DNA of 64,000 nt from Psococerastis gibbosa (taxonomy: Eukaryota > Arthropoda > Insecta > Psocodea > Psocidae), in contig OZ020492.1 of NCBI GenBank assembly GCA_963971405.1, forward strand, positions 1,984,001 through 2,048,000, given 5' to 3'. The translations under genes were made by a program, and so were the position numbers. Position 1 is the first letter of the stretch. Every line of letters starts with the position of its first letter. A model generated the notes under the pieces. That model had not been told where the DNA came from. It made no database searches and saw only the letters and a program-made list of their open reading frames with translations. Below are positions 31,378-41,879 of this stretch, piece by piece.

Positions 31378-31710
31378 CAGTGGCGTAACTGAGGTGGTGC
31401 AAGTAGGGCATTTGCCCTGGGCGCCGTTCTGCCAGGGGCGCCAAATTGGCAGGATGTTATCATAAAAAGTGTATTAATTATTTAATCTAAAATATCATTC
31501 AAATTTAATTATTATACTTCTAAAAGTAAAAAACCCGAGAAATTCCAAAAGAATTCGTAGAGCTAAATTTTAGTTTTTCGTTAGAATAAGAATACCAATA
31601 TAAGAAAATGAACGATATGAAAAATATATTGGCAAAATTTTATCCGACGGGGGAGGGGGGCGCAAATTTAAAGCTTGCCCTAGGCGCATTTCACCCCAGA
31701 TACGCCACTG
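31378..31710. mobile_element. hAT-type MITE
   Basis: A 333 bp element from CAGTGGCGTAACTGAGG to the inverse end ATACGCCACTG. The flanks share CACATC with small differences, so the target duplication is imperfect. AT-rich centre with no ORF. Confidence 0.7.
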
Positions 31711-32364
31711 ACACATCTTCTAGCTCATCTGATAATCTGATGATAAATTTGTACTGTAACTTTAACTGGAACAGTAATTTGTAACGCAATAATGAAAATA
31801 AAGGTTATTATTATTATTATTATTACTTGGTCCATCCATCAGAGCCTTGGCCTACCGGGCGAGAGAGAAAGAAGGGCATGGAGAAAGGGACAGAAATGGG
31901 GTTCCAATCCCGTTCCCATTCATTATAATAACAAATGAATGACTGAAAAGCTTTGCTAAGGGGTGCCGAATCCAATGGAGTGTGTAAGGCATGAAGTAAA
32001 AAGAGTACCATTGCGTTTCCAAAAGCTATGGGCAATACAGTGTTCATGAGCAGCAAAAATGAAGTGGGTTGTCGGTTATATTTTTAATGTGACCGCGCGC
32101 CACGATGAGAAAAGACTTGGAGAGACAAGCATAGGAAATCAGAACAGAAAGTTAGAATTGAGTCCCGGGAGCTTACGTGTTTCGTTCATCCTCATTCGTA
32201 TTCTTTACGCCCTCGATTGTTTTAAAGAGCCAGCAAATGTTCAGAATTTCAAATTTTTAACCGAATAAAATGCCTCCCCTTGTCTGACCCAGACAACATG
32301 TGAGTAGGTTCAGAAATCGTTCATTTCGACAGCCTATGGGGAATTAACAACCTAGTTTTAAATC
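31711..32364. other. no gene seen
   Basis: A (TTA)n run at about 31805-31825; otherwise nothing recognised. Confidence 0.5.
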
Positions 32365-32540
32365 GACTTCGATGGCAAGGTGGTACCGTTCTTGTACTTG
32401 TGCGAGTCTCTTCACGCCGGAGCATTGTCGTAACTCAACACGGGTACTAACCTACAGATGCGACTGGCGAGGTTAATCGGATACATTCATTAAATTGTTT
32501 GCATGCGATTAACCTTTAATTTAAAAAAAAATGAAAAAAT
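32365..32540 (+). mobile_element. SINE-A copy 7
   Basis: GACTTCGATGGCAAGGTGGT start, shortened centre, ACTAACCTACAGATGCGACT, standard tail ending GCGATTAACCTTT and an A-rich end. Confidence 0.85.
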
Positions 32541-32615
32541 AATAATAATAATGAATGAGTTTTATCTCTTAAGGAAAAAGTTGCAGTAATGCAGAATATC
32601 CGGGGGAGACCGAGG

Positions 32616-32625
32616 AAGAGGTGGC

Positions 32626-32628
<3 letters not shown>
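32616..32628 (+). repeat. LINE target duplication, left copy
   Basis: AAGAGGTGGCGTT here is repeated exactly at 35624-35636 on the other side of the LINE. It lies in a GGGGGAGACCGAGGAAGAGG context that may itself be an old LINE C-terminus (GRPRKRW). Confidence 0.9.
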
Positions 32629-32665
<37 letters not shown>

Positions 32666-35623
32666 GGTGCCTCCTTAAGGTAAGGTTCGTTGCGTCGACC
32701 TTTGAGATCTATTGCAGCCGCTTTGTCATGGAGATTCATGTCTGGAATATACCCACTTTCTTGATGAAAGAGCGGGTTTTTCCTACTGGATCTTCACGAA
32801 TCGTCTTCGTTTCTGACCCTGGTATTCCCAGTATCCTGAAACGGTTTTTGGCCAGAGCTTCACATTCTAAGAGAACGTGCTCTGCTGTTTCGTCCTCCAT
32901 TTCACACCATCTACATTCTCTACTGCCCGTGTGGACTTTGAGTTTATACAGATGATGCCTTAGGTGGCAGTGCCCTGTGAGCAAACCAACAATATTCCTT
33001 ATTTCTAATCTGCCAAGTAATAGCAAATTTTGGGTAAGTTTTTTTGATGGTTTTATTCCAAGTCTTTTTAGACTTCGTTTTTCTGTCATATTGTGCCAGG
33101 ATTCAATTTTCTTGGTCTGGATCCATCTGTCAACTATAGTGCGTACACTTCCATAGGATATACCACAGGTTGGCTCTGGTCCAACAAATATTGAGTCCGA
33201 ACCTATATTTGCTAATGCATCGGCTCGTTCATTTCCCTCTACTCCAGAGTGTCCCGGCACCCACTCCAACTTAAGTTTATTATTTTTACTTACTCTGAGT
33301 AGGAGCTGTTTACAATCCCGTACTAACTTTGATTTAGTACAGTAAGAATCCAGAGCTTTAATAGCTGCCTGGCTATCAGAAAAAATGTGAATGGTCTTAT
33401 TCTCATATTCCATTCTCAGAATTTCCCTTAAGCACTCAGCAATGGCACAGACTTCAGCCTGAAAAACCGTGCAAAATTTTCCCAGGCTTATGCTGATGGA
33501 CTTAACTGGGTTCAACCCGTTAATTCCCGCACCCGTACCATTTGCTGTCTTAGAGCCATCAGTAAACCATACCAGTGTGCCAGCCTCCTGGCTCAGCGTA
33601 CCCTCCGTCCAGCTTTCTCGAGTTAAGATTCTGGATTCGAAGGGCCTCCTAAAGTCATATTCAGGCAACATCTGATCAGATGGCATACTAATGCCTTCCT
33701 CAGTAATTGAGTTTTTTATAGCACAGTGTCCTCTGAGGGAATTTTCCCAGAGTCCTCCTTGCTCCAATCTGTACGCACTCATTCTGGCCTGCCCCATAAT
33801 AAATAAATTTAATGATGGGAGATCCAGAAGGGTATCTAGGGCGTCAGTGGGAGTGGTAGACATTGCACCTGTTATTCCTATGCAAGCCAACCTCTGCACA
33901 CTATTTAGTGTTAATTTCGCTGTGGTTTGATTTGCCTTCTGCCACCAAACTACAGCAGCATATGAGATTATAGGCCTTATGACAGCCGTATATAGCCAGT
34001 AAGTCATTCTAGGCCTTATCCCCCAAGTTTTCCCAATCGCTCTCCTGCATGCAAACATGCAGTTTTTCGCTTGGATTACTCTAGACTTTAGATGGGCATT
34101 CCAAGTAAGAGTCCGGTCTAAAGTGACCCCCAAATACTTGACTTCCTTCGCCCATTTGAGTTGTTCTCCAAATAGTATTGGAGGTTCCCTATCACTCACC
34201 CTTTGTTGGCGAGTGAATGGGATAATGTGAGTTTTGGCAGGATTAACTCTAAGGGATTCTTCCAGACACCAATTCTCTACTATTTTAATAGCTCTTTGCA
34301 TTAGTTCCATCACAGTAGCGATGAATTTACCCACCACCACTATGACAAAGTCATCCGCAAAGGCTTGTGTGTACAGTCCCTCCCCATTCAGAGTTACCAA
34401 AAGTCTATCGGCCACCAGATTCCACAGTAGAGGTGAGAGAACACCCCCCTGAGCGCATCCTTTGGTCGCCAACACTACCTTCTCGGTATCAAACAACGAG
34501 GCCTGTAGTTCTCTACGATAGAGCATATTTTTTATCCATCGACAAGTTGTACCTTTAACTCCAGCTTCCCTAACTGCTCTTATCATTGAGCTATAGGTAG
34601 TGTTGTTGAAGGCACCCTCTATGTCCATGAATGTTGCAAGAGCAATTTCTTTACATTCCAAGGATTTTTCAACCTTGCTGACTAGCATGTGTAGTGCAGC
34701 CTCAGTTGATCTTCCTGGTCTGTATGCAAATTGATTTTCATGAAGATCATTGTTCCTCTTCAAGATTTTTCTTATTTCTTTATCAAGAATTTTTTCCATA
34801 GTTTTAAGCATGAATGAATTAAGGCATATTGGTCTATACGAACTTGCTTCCGCATATGACTTTTTACCCGGTTTAGGAATAAAGATCACTTTCGCTCTGA
34901 CCCATGCCTTGGGGACATATCCTAGTGCTAGACTTGATATGTATATGTCCGTCAGGACTGGAATAATTATTTCTCTTCCCTCTTGAAGAAGTCTAGGAAA
35001 TATACCATCCAGTCCCGGGGCTTTCATTGGCTGAAACGAGTTAATCGCCCATCTAACATGATGTTGAGTTATAACCCGCCTAGCATAGTTCCAGTCGCAC
35101 CTTCTAGCTCTCTCATATTCAGCCAGATTTGCGTCTTTCAAATTTTTTGATTCTGGAAAATGACATTCTAGTAGTACACTTAATGTTTCTTCTCCAGATG
35201 TTGTCTGGCCCCCATCTGGTCTCCGAACTGTACCTACAGGGTTGCAGTGGCTGCTTTTAAGGATTCTGTGTAATCTGGCTACTTCTGCAGTAGAGTTTAC
35301 CGCTTCACAGTGCCTATTCCACGAAGTCCTTTTAGCCGCACGAATCTTTTTATTATAGATTGTCAATAGACTGTGATAACTGGCCCAACAGTTTGTTCTT
35401 CTTGCGATAACAAACTGCCTTCTCACCTGTTTCCTCAGTCCACTGAGTTCCTCGTTCCACCATCTCACCTCTCTCTTTGTTTTAACGGTCTTTGGCAGGC
35501 AGTTTTTCTCATATGATTTCATGATAGCATTCTGTAAGAGTTCCACTCTTATATCAAGTTCTTCATATGAGTTTAGACTCTCTAATGGAGTTACTTTCAA
35601 CTGGTTCTTTAGATCATCTCGAT
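32629..35623 (-). mobile_element. 5'-truncated young LINE (jockey/R1/LOA group)
   Basis: About 3.0 kb, coding strand minus. The poly(A) tail is the T-run at about 32629-32663, and a perfect 13 bp target duplication AAGAGGTGGCGTT flanks the element. The 5' end is cut inside ORF2: the frame stays open up to the duplication and there is no ATG there, so ORF1 and the endonuclease are missing. The single long frame with reverse transcriptase and RNase H is unbroken, which with the perfect duplication argues for recent insertion. Such dead-on-arrival copies are the usual product of target-primed reverse transcription. Confidence 0.95.
32736..35600 (-). CDS. LINE ORF2 fragment: reverse transcriptase and RNase H
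   Basis: 954 codons without interruption, copying RNA into DNA at the target site in an active parent element. The annotated first codon is TTG, and the frame continues upstream to the insertion edge, so this is a truncated ORF, not a gene with its own start. Approximate order: linker (1-170), SYRPICLNSFMLKTMEKILD (about 255-275), NQFAYRPGRSTEAALHML (about 290-310), DIEGAFNNTTYSSM (about 330), GCAQGGVLSPLLWNL (about 385), catalytic FADD (about 413), KYLGVTLDRTLTWN (about 490), RNase H from LVWFTDGSK (about 677) through FSDSQAAIKA (about 742) to WVPGHSGVEGNERADAL (about 780), and a terminal CRWCEMEDETAEHVLLEC zinc-like motif (about 892-910). RNase H plus this C-terminus fits R1/LOA/I-type elements; the exact clade needs a tree. 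Confidence 0.93.
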   Translation of the reverse strand: MKVTPLESLNSYEELDIRVELLQNAIMKSYEKNCLPKTVKTKREVRWWNEELSGLRKQVRRQFVIARRTNCWASYHSLLTIYNKKIRAAKRTSWNRHCEAVNSTAEVARLHRILKSSHCNPVGTVRRPDGGQTTSGEETLSVLLECHFPESKNLKDANLAEYERARRCDWNYARRVITQHHVRWAINSFQPMKAPGLDGIFPRLLQEGREIIIPVLTDIYISSLALGYVPKAWVRAKVIFIPKPGKKSYAEASSYRPICLNSFMLKTMEKILDKEIRKILKRNNDLHENQFAYRPGRSTEAALHMLVSKVEKSLECKEIALATFMDIEGAFNNTTYSSMIRAVREAGVKGTTCRWIKNMLYRRELQASLFDTEKVVLATKGCAQGGVLSPLLWNLVADRLLVTLNGEGLYTQAFADDFVIVVVGKFIATVMELMQRAIKIVENWCLEESLRVNPAKTHIIPFTRQQRVSDREPPILFGEQLKWAKEVKYLGVTLDRTLTWNAHLKSRVIQAKNCMFACRRAIGKTWGIRPRMTYWLYTAVIRPIISYAAVVWWQKANQTTAKLTLNSVQRLACIGITGAMSTTPTDALDTLLDLPSLNLFIMGQARMSAYRLEQGGLWENSLRGHCAIKNSITEEGISMPSDQMLPEYDFRRPFESRILTRESWTEGTLSQEAGTLVWFTDGSKTANGTGAGINGLNPVKSISISLGKFCTVFQAEVCAIAECLREILRMEYENKTIHIFSDSQAAIKALDSYCTKSKLVRDCKQLLLRVSKNNKLKLEWVPGHSGVEGNERADALANIGSDSIFVGPEPTCGISYGSVRTIVDRWIQTKKIESWHNMTEKRSLKRLGIKPSKKLTQNLLLLGRLEIRNIVGLLTGHCHLRHHLYKLKVHTGSRECRWCEMEDETAEHVLLECEALAKNRFRILGIPGSETKTIREDPVGKTRSFIKKVGIFQT

Positions 35624-35754
35624 AAGAGGTGGCGTTACTGAAGACCTCTGAAAGGAGTGTGTGGTATTGAAAAAGCTATACGAGACGGGGAGGAATGATC
35701 TAATCGTCATAGAGGGACACAGAGGACTCGACACCCACTTAGACTGACTGGCAG

Positions 35755-35885
35755 TCTTGGTGTCAGTTATCATGTCCCACCATGTTCCCATGCCAACGAA
35801 GTGCCCACCACCAAGTTTGCTGCAGTTTTTAACAGGCTCTGCTCTGGAGGATTCAAATTGTTATGGCCGTTGGCTAATAAAAAAA
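35755..35885 (-). repeat. family J repeat, copy 4
   Basis: Reverse copy: the minus strand reads CCAACGGCCATAACAATTTG, CCTCCAGAGCAGAGCCTGTT, GCAAACTTGGTGGTGGGCAC and GGGACATGATAACTGAC, closely matching 38565-38700. Confidence 0.65.
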
Positions 35886-36482
35886 TACATAAACCAACCT
35901 ATTTTGGGGTCCTCCAGGGGGGGCCCATGTCAACAGCCAACTTCCTCTTAATGCATTTACATCACTTACCTCCTATAGCCTATGAGATCTGTAAATGCTG
36001 CTGTATTTCTGTACTACCTACAGCATGCTCACACATTGTTAGTTTAATAAAAATAAAGTGCTGAAAATTGGGAGGCTGAAGAGAAATGTTGAAGGGGGGG
36101 GGTCCATAAGACGTATGAGAGAGGGGATCAGTAGGTAAATCCAGCATAAAATTTTGGATATTGGAACATGGGTTTCGTACCATCAACAGACATTACTTTC
36201 GCTGGATGGAACATACGAGTGTTAAGTTATTCGAGCAGAAAAATTTTTTGCTTCAGTGTGTACACGTATCTTCCCACGTCACGTGCTACAAATCCCCCAA
36301 ACAGCCCCCTCCCGCAACAAATACCCATAGAAATAAACTTTTTTTCAATAAAATATGGAATTTTACATTTCTGAACGTTCGATTGCTCAGTCCCACCAAC
36401 GCTTGGACCGTTTCCGCGAGGAATGCTGGGCGACGGCTTCATCGACCTCGAGGAAATATTTCTACACCTGGTGGGCAGGCCT
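35886..36482. other. no gene seen
   Basis: Short overlapping ORFs on both strands without family resemblance. Confidence 0.45.
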
Positions 36483-36600
36483 AGAGTTATATATAGAAGA
36501 GATGGGACATTCAAGTGCGCCAAAAATATTCCTTGAATTCTGGGGGCCATCTGGTGCCACGTTACTATGACCAGCCATTGAAAAAATTGTACGAGGTGAC
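36483..36600 (-). mobile_element. family E MITE, partial
   Basis: GAGTTATATATAGAAGAGAT, GGGACATTC, GAATTCTGGGGGCCATCTGG and GACCAGCCATTGAAAAAATT match 22676-22852 in reverse. The far terminus was not found. Confidence 0.6.
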
Positions 36601-36924
36601 CATAGACATAGTAAAACTATAGACTCATCGTAAACATTCGGGTTGAAGCCGCTTGACTTCGGCTATTTCCGTAGTATAGGACCAGATTGAGCCTTTTGCC
36701 ATTTGATACCATGTTAACATTTTATTTTTTATTTGATTATTTAAAGATTATTTAGAACGGAAAATCATGCCAGCTAACCAGCAATATTTTTATGCAGAAC
36801 TTGGAGTACTTTTAATTTAAATTTTAAACAATATATATAATAAATGTAAATAATAAATATAATTATATATGAAACAACAAAGAAAACTATAAAGAAAACA
36901 TATAATAAAACTATTAAATTTGAA

Positions 36925-37090
36925 TTTCCCGCCAAAATGCACCTATGAGGGGGCGTGGTCGTAGCTTCAGTCCTCCAGCACAGCCGAAATACGACATGGT
37001 GGCTCCATAGTTTTATTAGCTCCATGGAGGTGACCCAGGATTCCAAAAATATTTTTGGCACGCTGGAATGCTCCATCTCTCCAATATAGA
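36925..37090. mobile_element. family E MITE, diverged copy
   Basis: Ends GAGATGGAGCATTC-like (reverse) with CTCCAATATAGAACTC at 37077-37092. The body has GATTCCAAAAATATTTTTGG. The far end is at TTCCCGCCAAAATGCACC, a block also present inside copy 2. Confidence 0.5.
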
Positions 37091-37154
37091 ACTCTAGGCA
37101 GGCCCAAAAGATGGTGTAGTTAGGGAAAACTGTCTTGAACGACTTTATTCTGCT

Positions 37155-37267
37155 CAGGGACGGATCCAGGAAAAAACATATGTAGTATCATTTATATGAG
37201 ACATAAGTTAACACAAGAGATTTACTAAATTAGGGGGGGGGGGAACTACCCCCTGTATCCGTTCTTA
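37155..37267. mobile_element. hAT-type MITE with 8 bp target duplication
   Basis: A 113 bp element starting CAGGGACGGATCCAGG and ending with a decayed inverse GTATCCGTTCTTA. ATTCTGCT flanks it exactly on both sides (37147-37154 and 37268-37275). A G-run of about ten sits near its right end. Confidence 0.75.
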
Positions 37268-37275
37268 ATTCTGCT

Positions 37276-37682
37276 CCAGTTGTCATGACGACAGCTCCAT
37301 TGCCATTCCTACGTCATTGTTACACGAACTGCATGCAATTTATGCATCTAATAATAAAAAATTATATTAATCGTTCCATTTTTTCCTTGTAATTTTAGGA
37401 TGCTCAGCATAATCATAGATAGCCCATTTAATGATTCAATGATGCTCTCATACCGCAATATACCTATAGGTACTACCCAATCACAATACAAAGACACTTG
37501 GCGAGGCTAATTATTTAGTGGAGAAAAGCCATATTCATCAAATTCACGATAAGAATCATGTCATCAGCAGTATAATTCCACACTTAATAACAACAACTTA
37601 CAATATGAACGATAAATATTGCTGCATTAGTCTTCGTATTGTAGTCGAGTATATTGTAATAATACCGCTTCCTCGATTATAG
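37276..37682. other. no gene seen
   Basis: Nothing recognised. Confidence 0.5.
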
Positions 37683-37850
37683 AATAAAAAAATCTGGACT
37701 TGGCGGGATTTGAACCCCTTGCCTTGCCGGGCCATTGTGTTATCCCTCACGATGCCCCCCACAAGGCATTGATCGTAGGTTGGAATCCCTTGAAGCCCAG
37801 ATTTTTCTTGATTCTCTAATTTCGGTTACCATTCTATTACCTCGGCTTTT
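37683..37850. mobile_element. SINE-G inverted pair
   Basis: The left part, CTGGACTTGGCGGGATTTGA, is the reverse of the SINE-G segment TCGAATCCCGCCAAGTCC. The right part, TTGATTCTCTAATTTCGGTT, is the same family on the plus strand. Two partial copies thus face each other around ACAAGGCATTGATCG. GGCGGGATTTGAACCCC is a box B inverse; no intact tRNA gene is implied. Confidence 0.5.
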
Positions 37851-38564
37851 GTGGTGTCCTATTCTCCCTTAATTCAATTTAGACGAAAAAAAATCAAACC
37901 TGAAACCTCAATAAGTGAGAGCAGAAGACAATAAAACACACAAGTGGAACTGCTAAAACGGTATTGTGTGCAAAAGTAAAAAAAAATGTTGAAAACAAAA
38001 AAACATGGACCGCAACGATTTCATATAATGGGGGTTCCAACTTTGAAAACAGTTCCGAAATACTTAGCTTGCGGGATTTCAATAAATTTGTACAATTCAG
38101 CATTGAAAATAAAAGGACTGTAGAACCTTTGTTTCACGTTAGGTTGTTCCCTTATGTTAATTCATTACCTGCCCTTGTTGCACGCATCACTTTTATTCCT
38201 TTTTTCTTTTTCACTTTTAATAATAGTCTGGTTCAGTGCTTCCGTTTTTCATTAGATTTTCTTGTTCTTCCTTTTTGAATTGTGATGCGAAGCATTGTCT
38301 AAGCGTGGCGTTTTTATTTTTCGCCCATATAACCTCTTATTTCAGAGACATTAGGAGAAAATATTCAAATTATATTGAAGAGGTTCTTATATTGCAAAGA
38401 AGGGGGGGGAGGGCGAGAGGGAGGAAACTTAAGTGAAAAAAACGCCGTGGCACGATATCCCACAGAGGGTTCAGGCCTAAGTAGTGGTAGAGGAAACTCT
38501 TCTTTAGTATATTGACCAGTGGCCGATTTTTTTAATATTAGGCTTGTAATACCCAGTAGCCTAC
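37851..38564. other. no gene seen
   Basis: ORFs of 60-104 codons on both strands, AT-rich and without family resemblance. Confidence 0.45.
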
Positions 38565-38700
38565 CAACGGCCAAATCAAGTTGAATCCACCAGAGCAGAG
38601 CCTGTTTCAAACTGCAGGAAACTTGGTAGTGTGCACAGCGTTGGCAGGGGAACATAGTGGGACATGATAACGTGCTGAGACTATACTAGTCCTATTAGTT
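38565..38700 (+). repeat. family J repeat, copy 3
   Basis: CCAACGGCCAAATCAAGTTG, CACCAGAGCAGAGCCTGTTT, CAAACTGCAGGAAACTTGGT and GGGACATGATAACGTGCTGA match copies 1 and 4. Confidence 0.65.
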
Positions 38701-38840
38701 CCCATTCATAAGTAGTATATTTTCGTTTTGCGGTCCGAGGAACCAAGAATTATTTTTTTTTACGATATGTCTGCCTGCTGTCGGTCTGTCTCTTTGTCAA
38801 TTTGTGGGTATGTAGGTACACAAAAAAATTGGTTGTCTGT
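38701..38840 (-). mobile_element. decayed family C fragment
   Basis: CGGTCCGAGGAACCAAGAAT, TTTACGATATGTCTGCCTGC and GGTATGTAGGTACACAAAAA follow the order of the family C right end in reverse, with heavy divergence. Confidence 0.4.
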
Positions 38841-38957
38841 AAGTCGGTTGTGAAGTCGGTTAACGGGCGATGGTTTAACGTGACAACGCCTAAATTAACT
38901 TAAGCTTAATTAACTGATTAACTTAAATAATATATGTGGAAAAGCCATTAAGTACCG

Positions 38958-39112
38958 TTTTCTGGCCATGCTTCGGAGGGCATGTAAAGCAGGCGGTCCC
39001 GGGCCTTCCTAGTTGAGTGTAAGAGAGGGCTTTATAGCCCTAACTCCGCTAGGTTGGCTTAGTAATAGAAACAACAAAAAGTCTTTATTTATTTATTTAT
39101 TTTATTTAGTTT
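38958..39112 (+). mobile_element. SINE-B, 5'-truncated
   Basis: Begins at TTCTGGCCATGCTTCGGAGG and runs to the full tail GTGTAAGAGAGGGCTTTATA, GCCCTAACTCCGCTAGGTTG and TTTA repeats. The tRNA-like promoter is absent, the usual outcome of incomplete reverse transcription. Confidence 0.85.
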
Positions 39113-39129
39113 GCATTTTTTAAATAGAT

Positions 39130-39910
39130 AATAATGCGGCCGAAAGAGGCCTATTTTTGTGGAAAATCGTGCGCACCCCCTGACGTTTCACACCCCCTTG
39201 CTTGATCACCACAAATATGGCATGGTCTGAAAGAGAAAATTAGACGAAGACATGGGTATAATTTAAATTAAGATAGGTCTTCCACATCAGCCAAAAAATT
39301 GCTTTAAACCCGCCCACGCAATTCAAATGGGATTGCTGGAAATGCGTAATTTTTTAGTAATTTTGTGTTCCACTCGTGTTTAAGGGGTGAAGGGGTGAAT
39401 TTGAAAATATCTATTTATACTTGTTTAAAACCTTAATTCATACTGCTTCTGATGAGACATTAAATATTAATTTCGGTTGAAAATTGCAGGCAGTGGAATG
39501 TTTTACTCCATGCATGTAATTTCAAAAGTACCCTTTTAACCTGCCGCCGCCGAAACATGGATGGCTTATACACTCACCTGAGCCTGAATGTAGAAACGGA
39601 TAGTAAAACTGAATATATGTCTGGAAAGAGTAAGAAAGGCGGAAAAGAATTAAAGTAGTTTGAAGTTTTCAAATTGATATTAAAACACCCAAAAACGCGG
39701 CCGAAAAAGGCCTATTTTCGATTAAAGTCGGCAAATTCGGGCCAAATTTCGGCGCACCTCCTCACGTTTCCACCCCCCAAAGTCGAACTCTTTGCCCTAT
39801 TACAACAAATATAGCATGGACTGAAAGAGGAAGAATAGACGAAGACATGGGTATATTTTAAATTGAGATAGACCTTCTACATCTGCCCAAAAAGTTGCTT
39901 TAAACCAGCA
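39130..39910 (+). repeat. diverged direct repeat, about 190 bp, 560 bp apart
   Basis: 39130-39315 and 39693-39910 share GCGGCCGAAA.AGGCCTATTTT, then CTCACGTTTC-like, GGACTGAAAGAG-like, TAGACGAAGACATGGGTATA and AAATTGCTTTAAACC blocks. Neither copy has an ORF or inverted termini. The intervening 380 bp is not repeated. Confidence 0.7.
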
Positions 39911-40289
39911 TTACTGACCAGCGTTACTGACCCGCGTTACATTTCTCGGACATGCACCTAGTATTCCAGGCGGCACTCATCAATTTATTAGACGTTGTCA
40001 CGTCAATAAATTATGTCTCGGAAAAATGTTTTCTATTTTAATCTAACTCAATTTTTGAGGGTTTTACCCGCCACCGAGCCCAAAAATCCAGGGCAAGTTT
40101 ACAGGGTGAGACGACCCCACTTCCCCTAAACATTTAATGTGAACTATGAAACAAACAGGAGCTTAGAGTCACGTCTTAGTCTGTCACGGCGTTAGCATTT
40201 TTAGCATATTCGTATCAACATAGTAAATTTAATACATTGCAGTATTATATGGTATACATAAATAACACTGACATTAAATTAATCTTTTG
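39911..40289. other. no gene seen
   Basis: Nothing recognised. Confidence 0.5.
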
Positions 40290-40390
40290 GTTGATAACCG
40301 AAATTAGAGGATAAAAAAACGGGACTGGGGGGATTCGAACCCATGATGTACGACTATCATATATCGTCACCGTCGTTTTAGAAAATTTAA
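40290..40390 (-). mobile_element. SINE-G copy
   Basis: The minus strand reads GGTGACGATATATGATAGTC, TCATGGGTTCGAATCCCCCC, AGTCCCGTTTTTTTATCCTC, TAATTTCGGTT: a tRNA-like 5' part with box B followed by the family junction. Confidence 0.65.
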
Positions 40391-41369
40391 GTTTTATGAC
40401 CACTAATTTGACCCAAATTCTCAACGGTGCTGAATTCACCCCACAACCTGAACAGTTTTAACGCGATTGTAAAAACGGTAAATGTAAGAAAATTAAGTAA
40501 GCCCGTAATTTAATGAGACTACATCCGATTTTGAACCAAAATATGTCGCATTATGACTTCCCGGTACATATCTAAATGACCCAAATAAATTGGCTGGCCC
40601 GACAGTTATGTCGCCCCCCGTCTCCTCCTCCCGCAATTTGCATGATACGTGCATCGAGAAGCATTGTTTTGGATTTGTTTGTTCTAACGTGGAAAATAGT
40701 TTTACAGTCCCATTAGAATGAAATATAATAAAAATTGGGGTTATGCATTTAAATTAATGTCTTTTGGGGCTTATTTAGCCCGGTTTGGGGTACAGTTTCT
40801 ATATAGATCCTCAGATTTTGATGTAGCGTATTTCCTAATCCTGTGTTTTTTTTTTCATATAGCTTTTGCCTTGTTGCATGCCCATGGAGAAAAGAAGGAA
40901 TGACTCATTTTCAAGCAAGCTTCATGAAATATTGAGACTTCTAGTCAGCAAAAAAGTGCAAAAATACCCGTTTTTGTGGTACATTTTTACCCGCCCCCCC
41001 CCCCCAAATGCTGTAGCACACAAATGCTGTAGCACAAAAATGGCAAACTTAGGTGAGTAATACTGAGCCTCAACTGAACATCTTCCAGAAATAAAATCTG
41101 TTGTTATAGTCATGTAACGTACGAGGAAGTAAATACGAGTTGCCTGAAAATAAGTTTTTGCCGCGTTTTGCATCCCTTATAATATCCGGTATGGAGCTTT
41201 CCATCAGTTTTTCCGGTTCTTTTAACGGCTGCTTACCTGTCACCCTTACGTGAGGGTTGGCTGACATAGGGGATGATGAGCTATTCAGTACGTATCTTTT
41301 TAACACAGCTTCTATATTGAAATATCGTACGTAACAAGGCATCAATTCACGGGGCATAGCATTGCCTTG
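40391..41369. other. 1 kb without recognised genes
   Basis: Includes a poly-C run at about 40984-41005. The 123-codon minus-strand ORF at 41070-41441 runs into the MITE at 41370 and is not accepted. Confidence 0.45.
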
Positions 41370-41683
41370 CAGCGGCGGAGCGTAGGATGATTGCGAGTGT
41401 AATGCTTGCAAATATTTATTTACGTTAAAAAAAGGAAACACGCATCATTTTATATAGCACGTTCTATCTGATTAAAAAAAATATTTGAAAACAAAAAAGA
41501 AACGATTTGAATTCTAACGTGACGAGGTTCTTAATTATCTTAACTGCATTGATAACATCATGTTCATACAATCTTATTTGCTCGCGGCTTCCTACAGATT
41601 TCATCGAAGCTCTTAATACATTCTAAGGATTTGTTGACTGTAATGCGGCATTGCCCGTCTTACATGCACGCTCCGCCACTGTA
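41370..41683. mobile_element. hAT-type MITE
   Basis: About 312 bp from CAGCGGCGGAGCGT to the inverse ACGCTCCGCCACTG. Flanking TTGCCTTG and ATGCCTTG differ at one base, consistent with an old 8 bp target duplication. AT-rich centre. Confidence 0.7.
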
Positions 41684-41879
41684 ATGCCTTGCGGGTAGAT
41701 GAGAGGGGGGATCGACACACGCTTTCTCCACTTAACTTATCCTTGAAGACACTCAAACTAGTATTTTTGCTTAAATTGACTATGTTCCATGTATAACTTA
41801 CGGCAAAACTCACGGAAATTTTTTTCGAACATTATTGTTATTCTTTCTGAATGAATTTGTAGTCACTGGCAAACTGATT

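Noticed and set aside
31184-31463. 84-86 codon minus-strand ORFs
   Set aside because: Cross two MITE termini, a C-run and a SINE scrap.
33469-34986. Plus-strand ORFs of 63-79 codons
   Set aside because: Antisense shadows of the 954-codon LINE frame.
32560-35760. Old LINE C-terminus (GRPRKRW) as the target of the young LINE
   Set aside because: Only one short motif at the left edge; the continuation after the insertion is not convincing.
41070-41441. 123-codon minus-strand ORF
   Set aside because: Runs into a hAT-type MITE and has no recognised motif.
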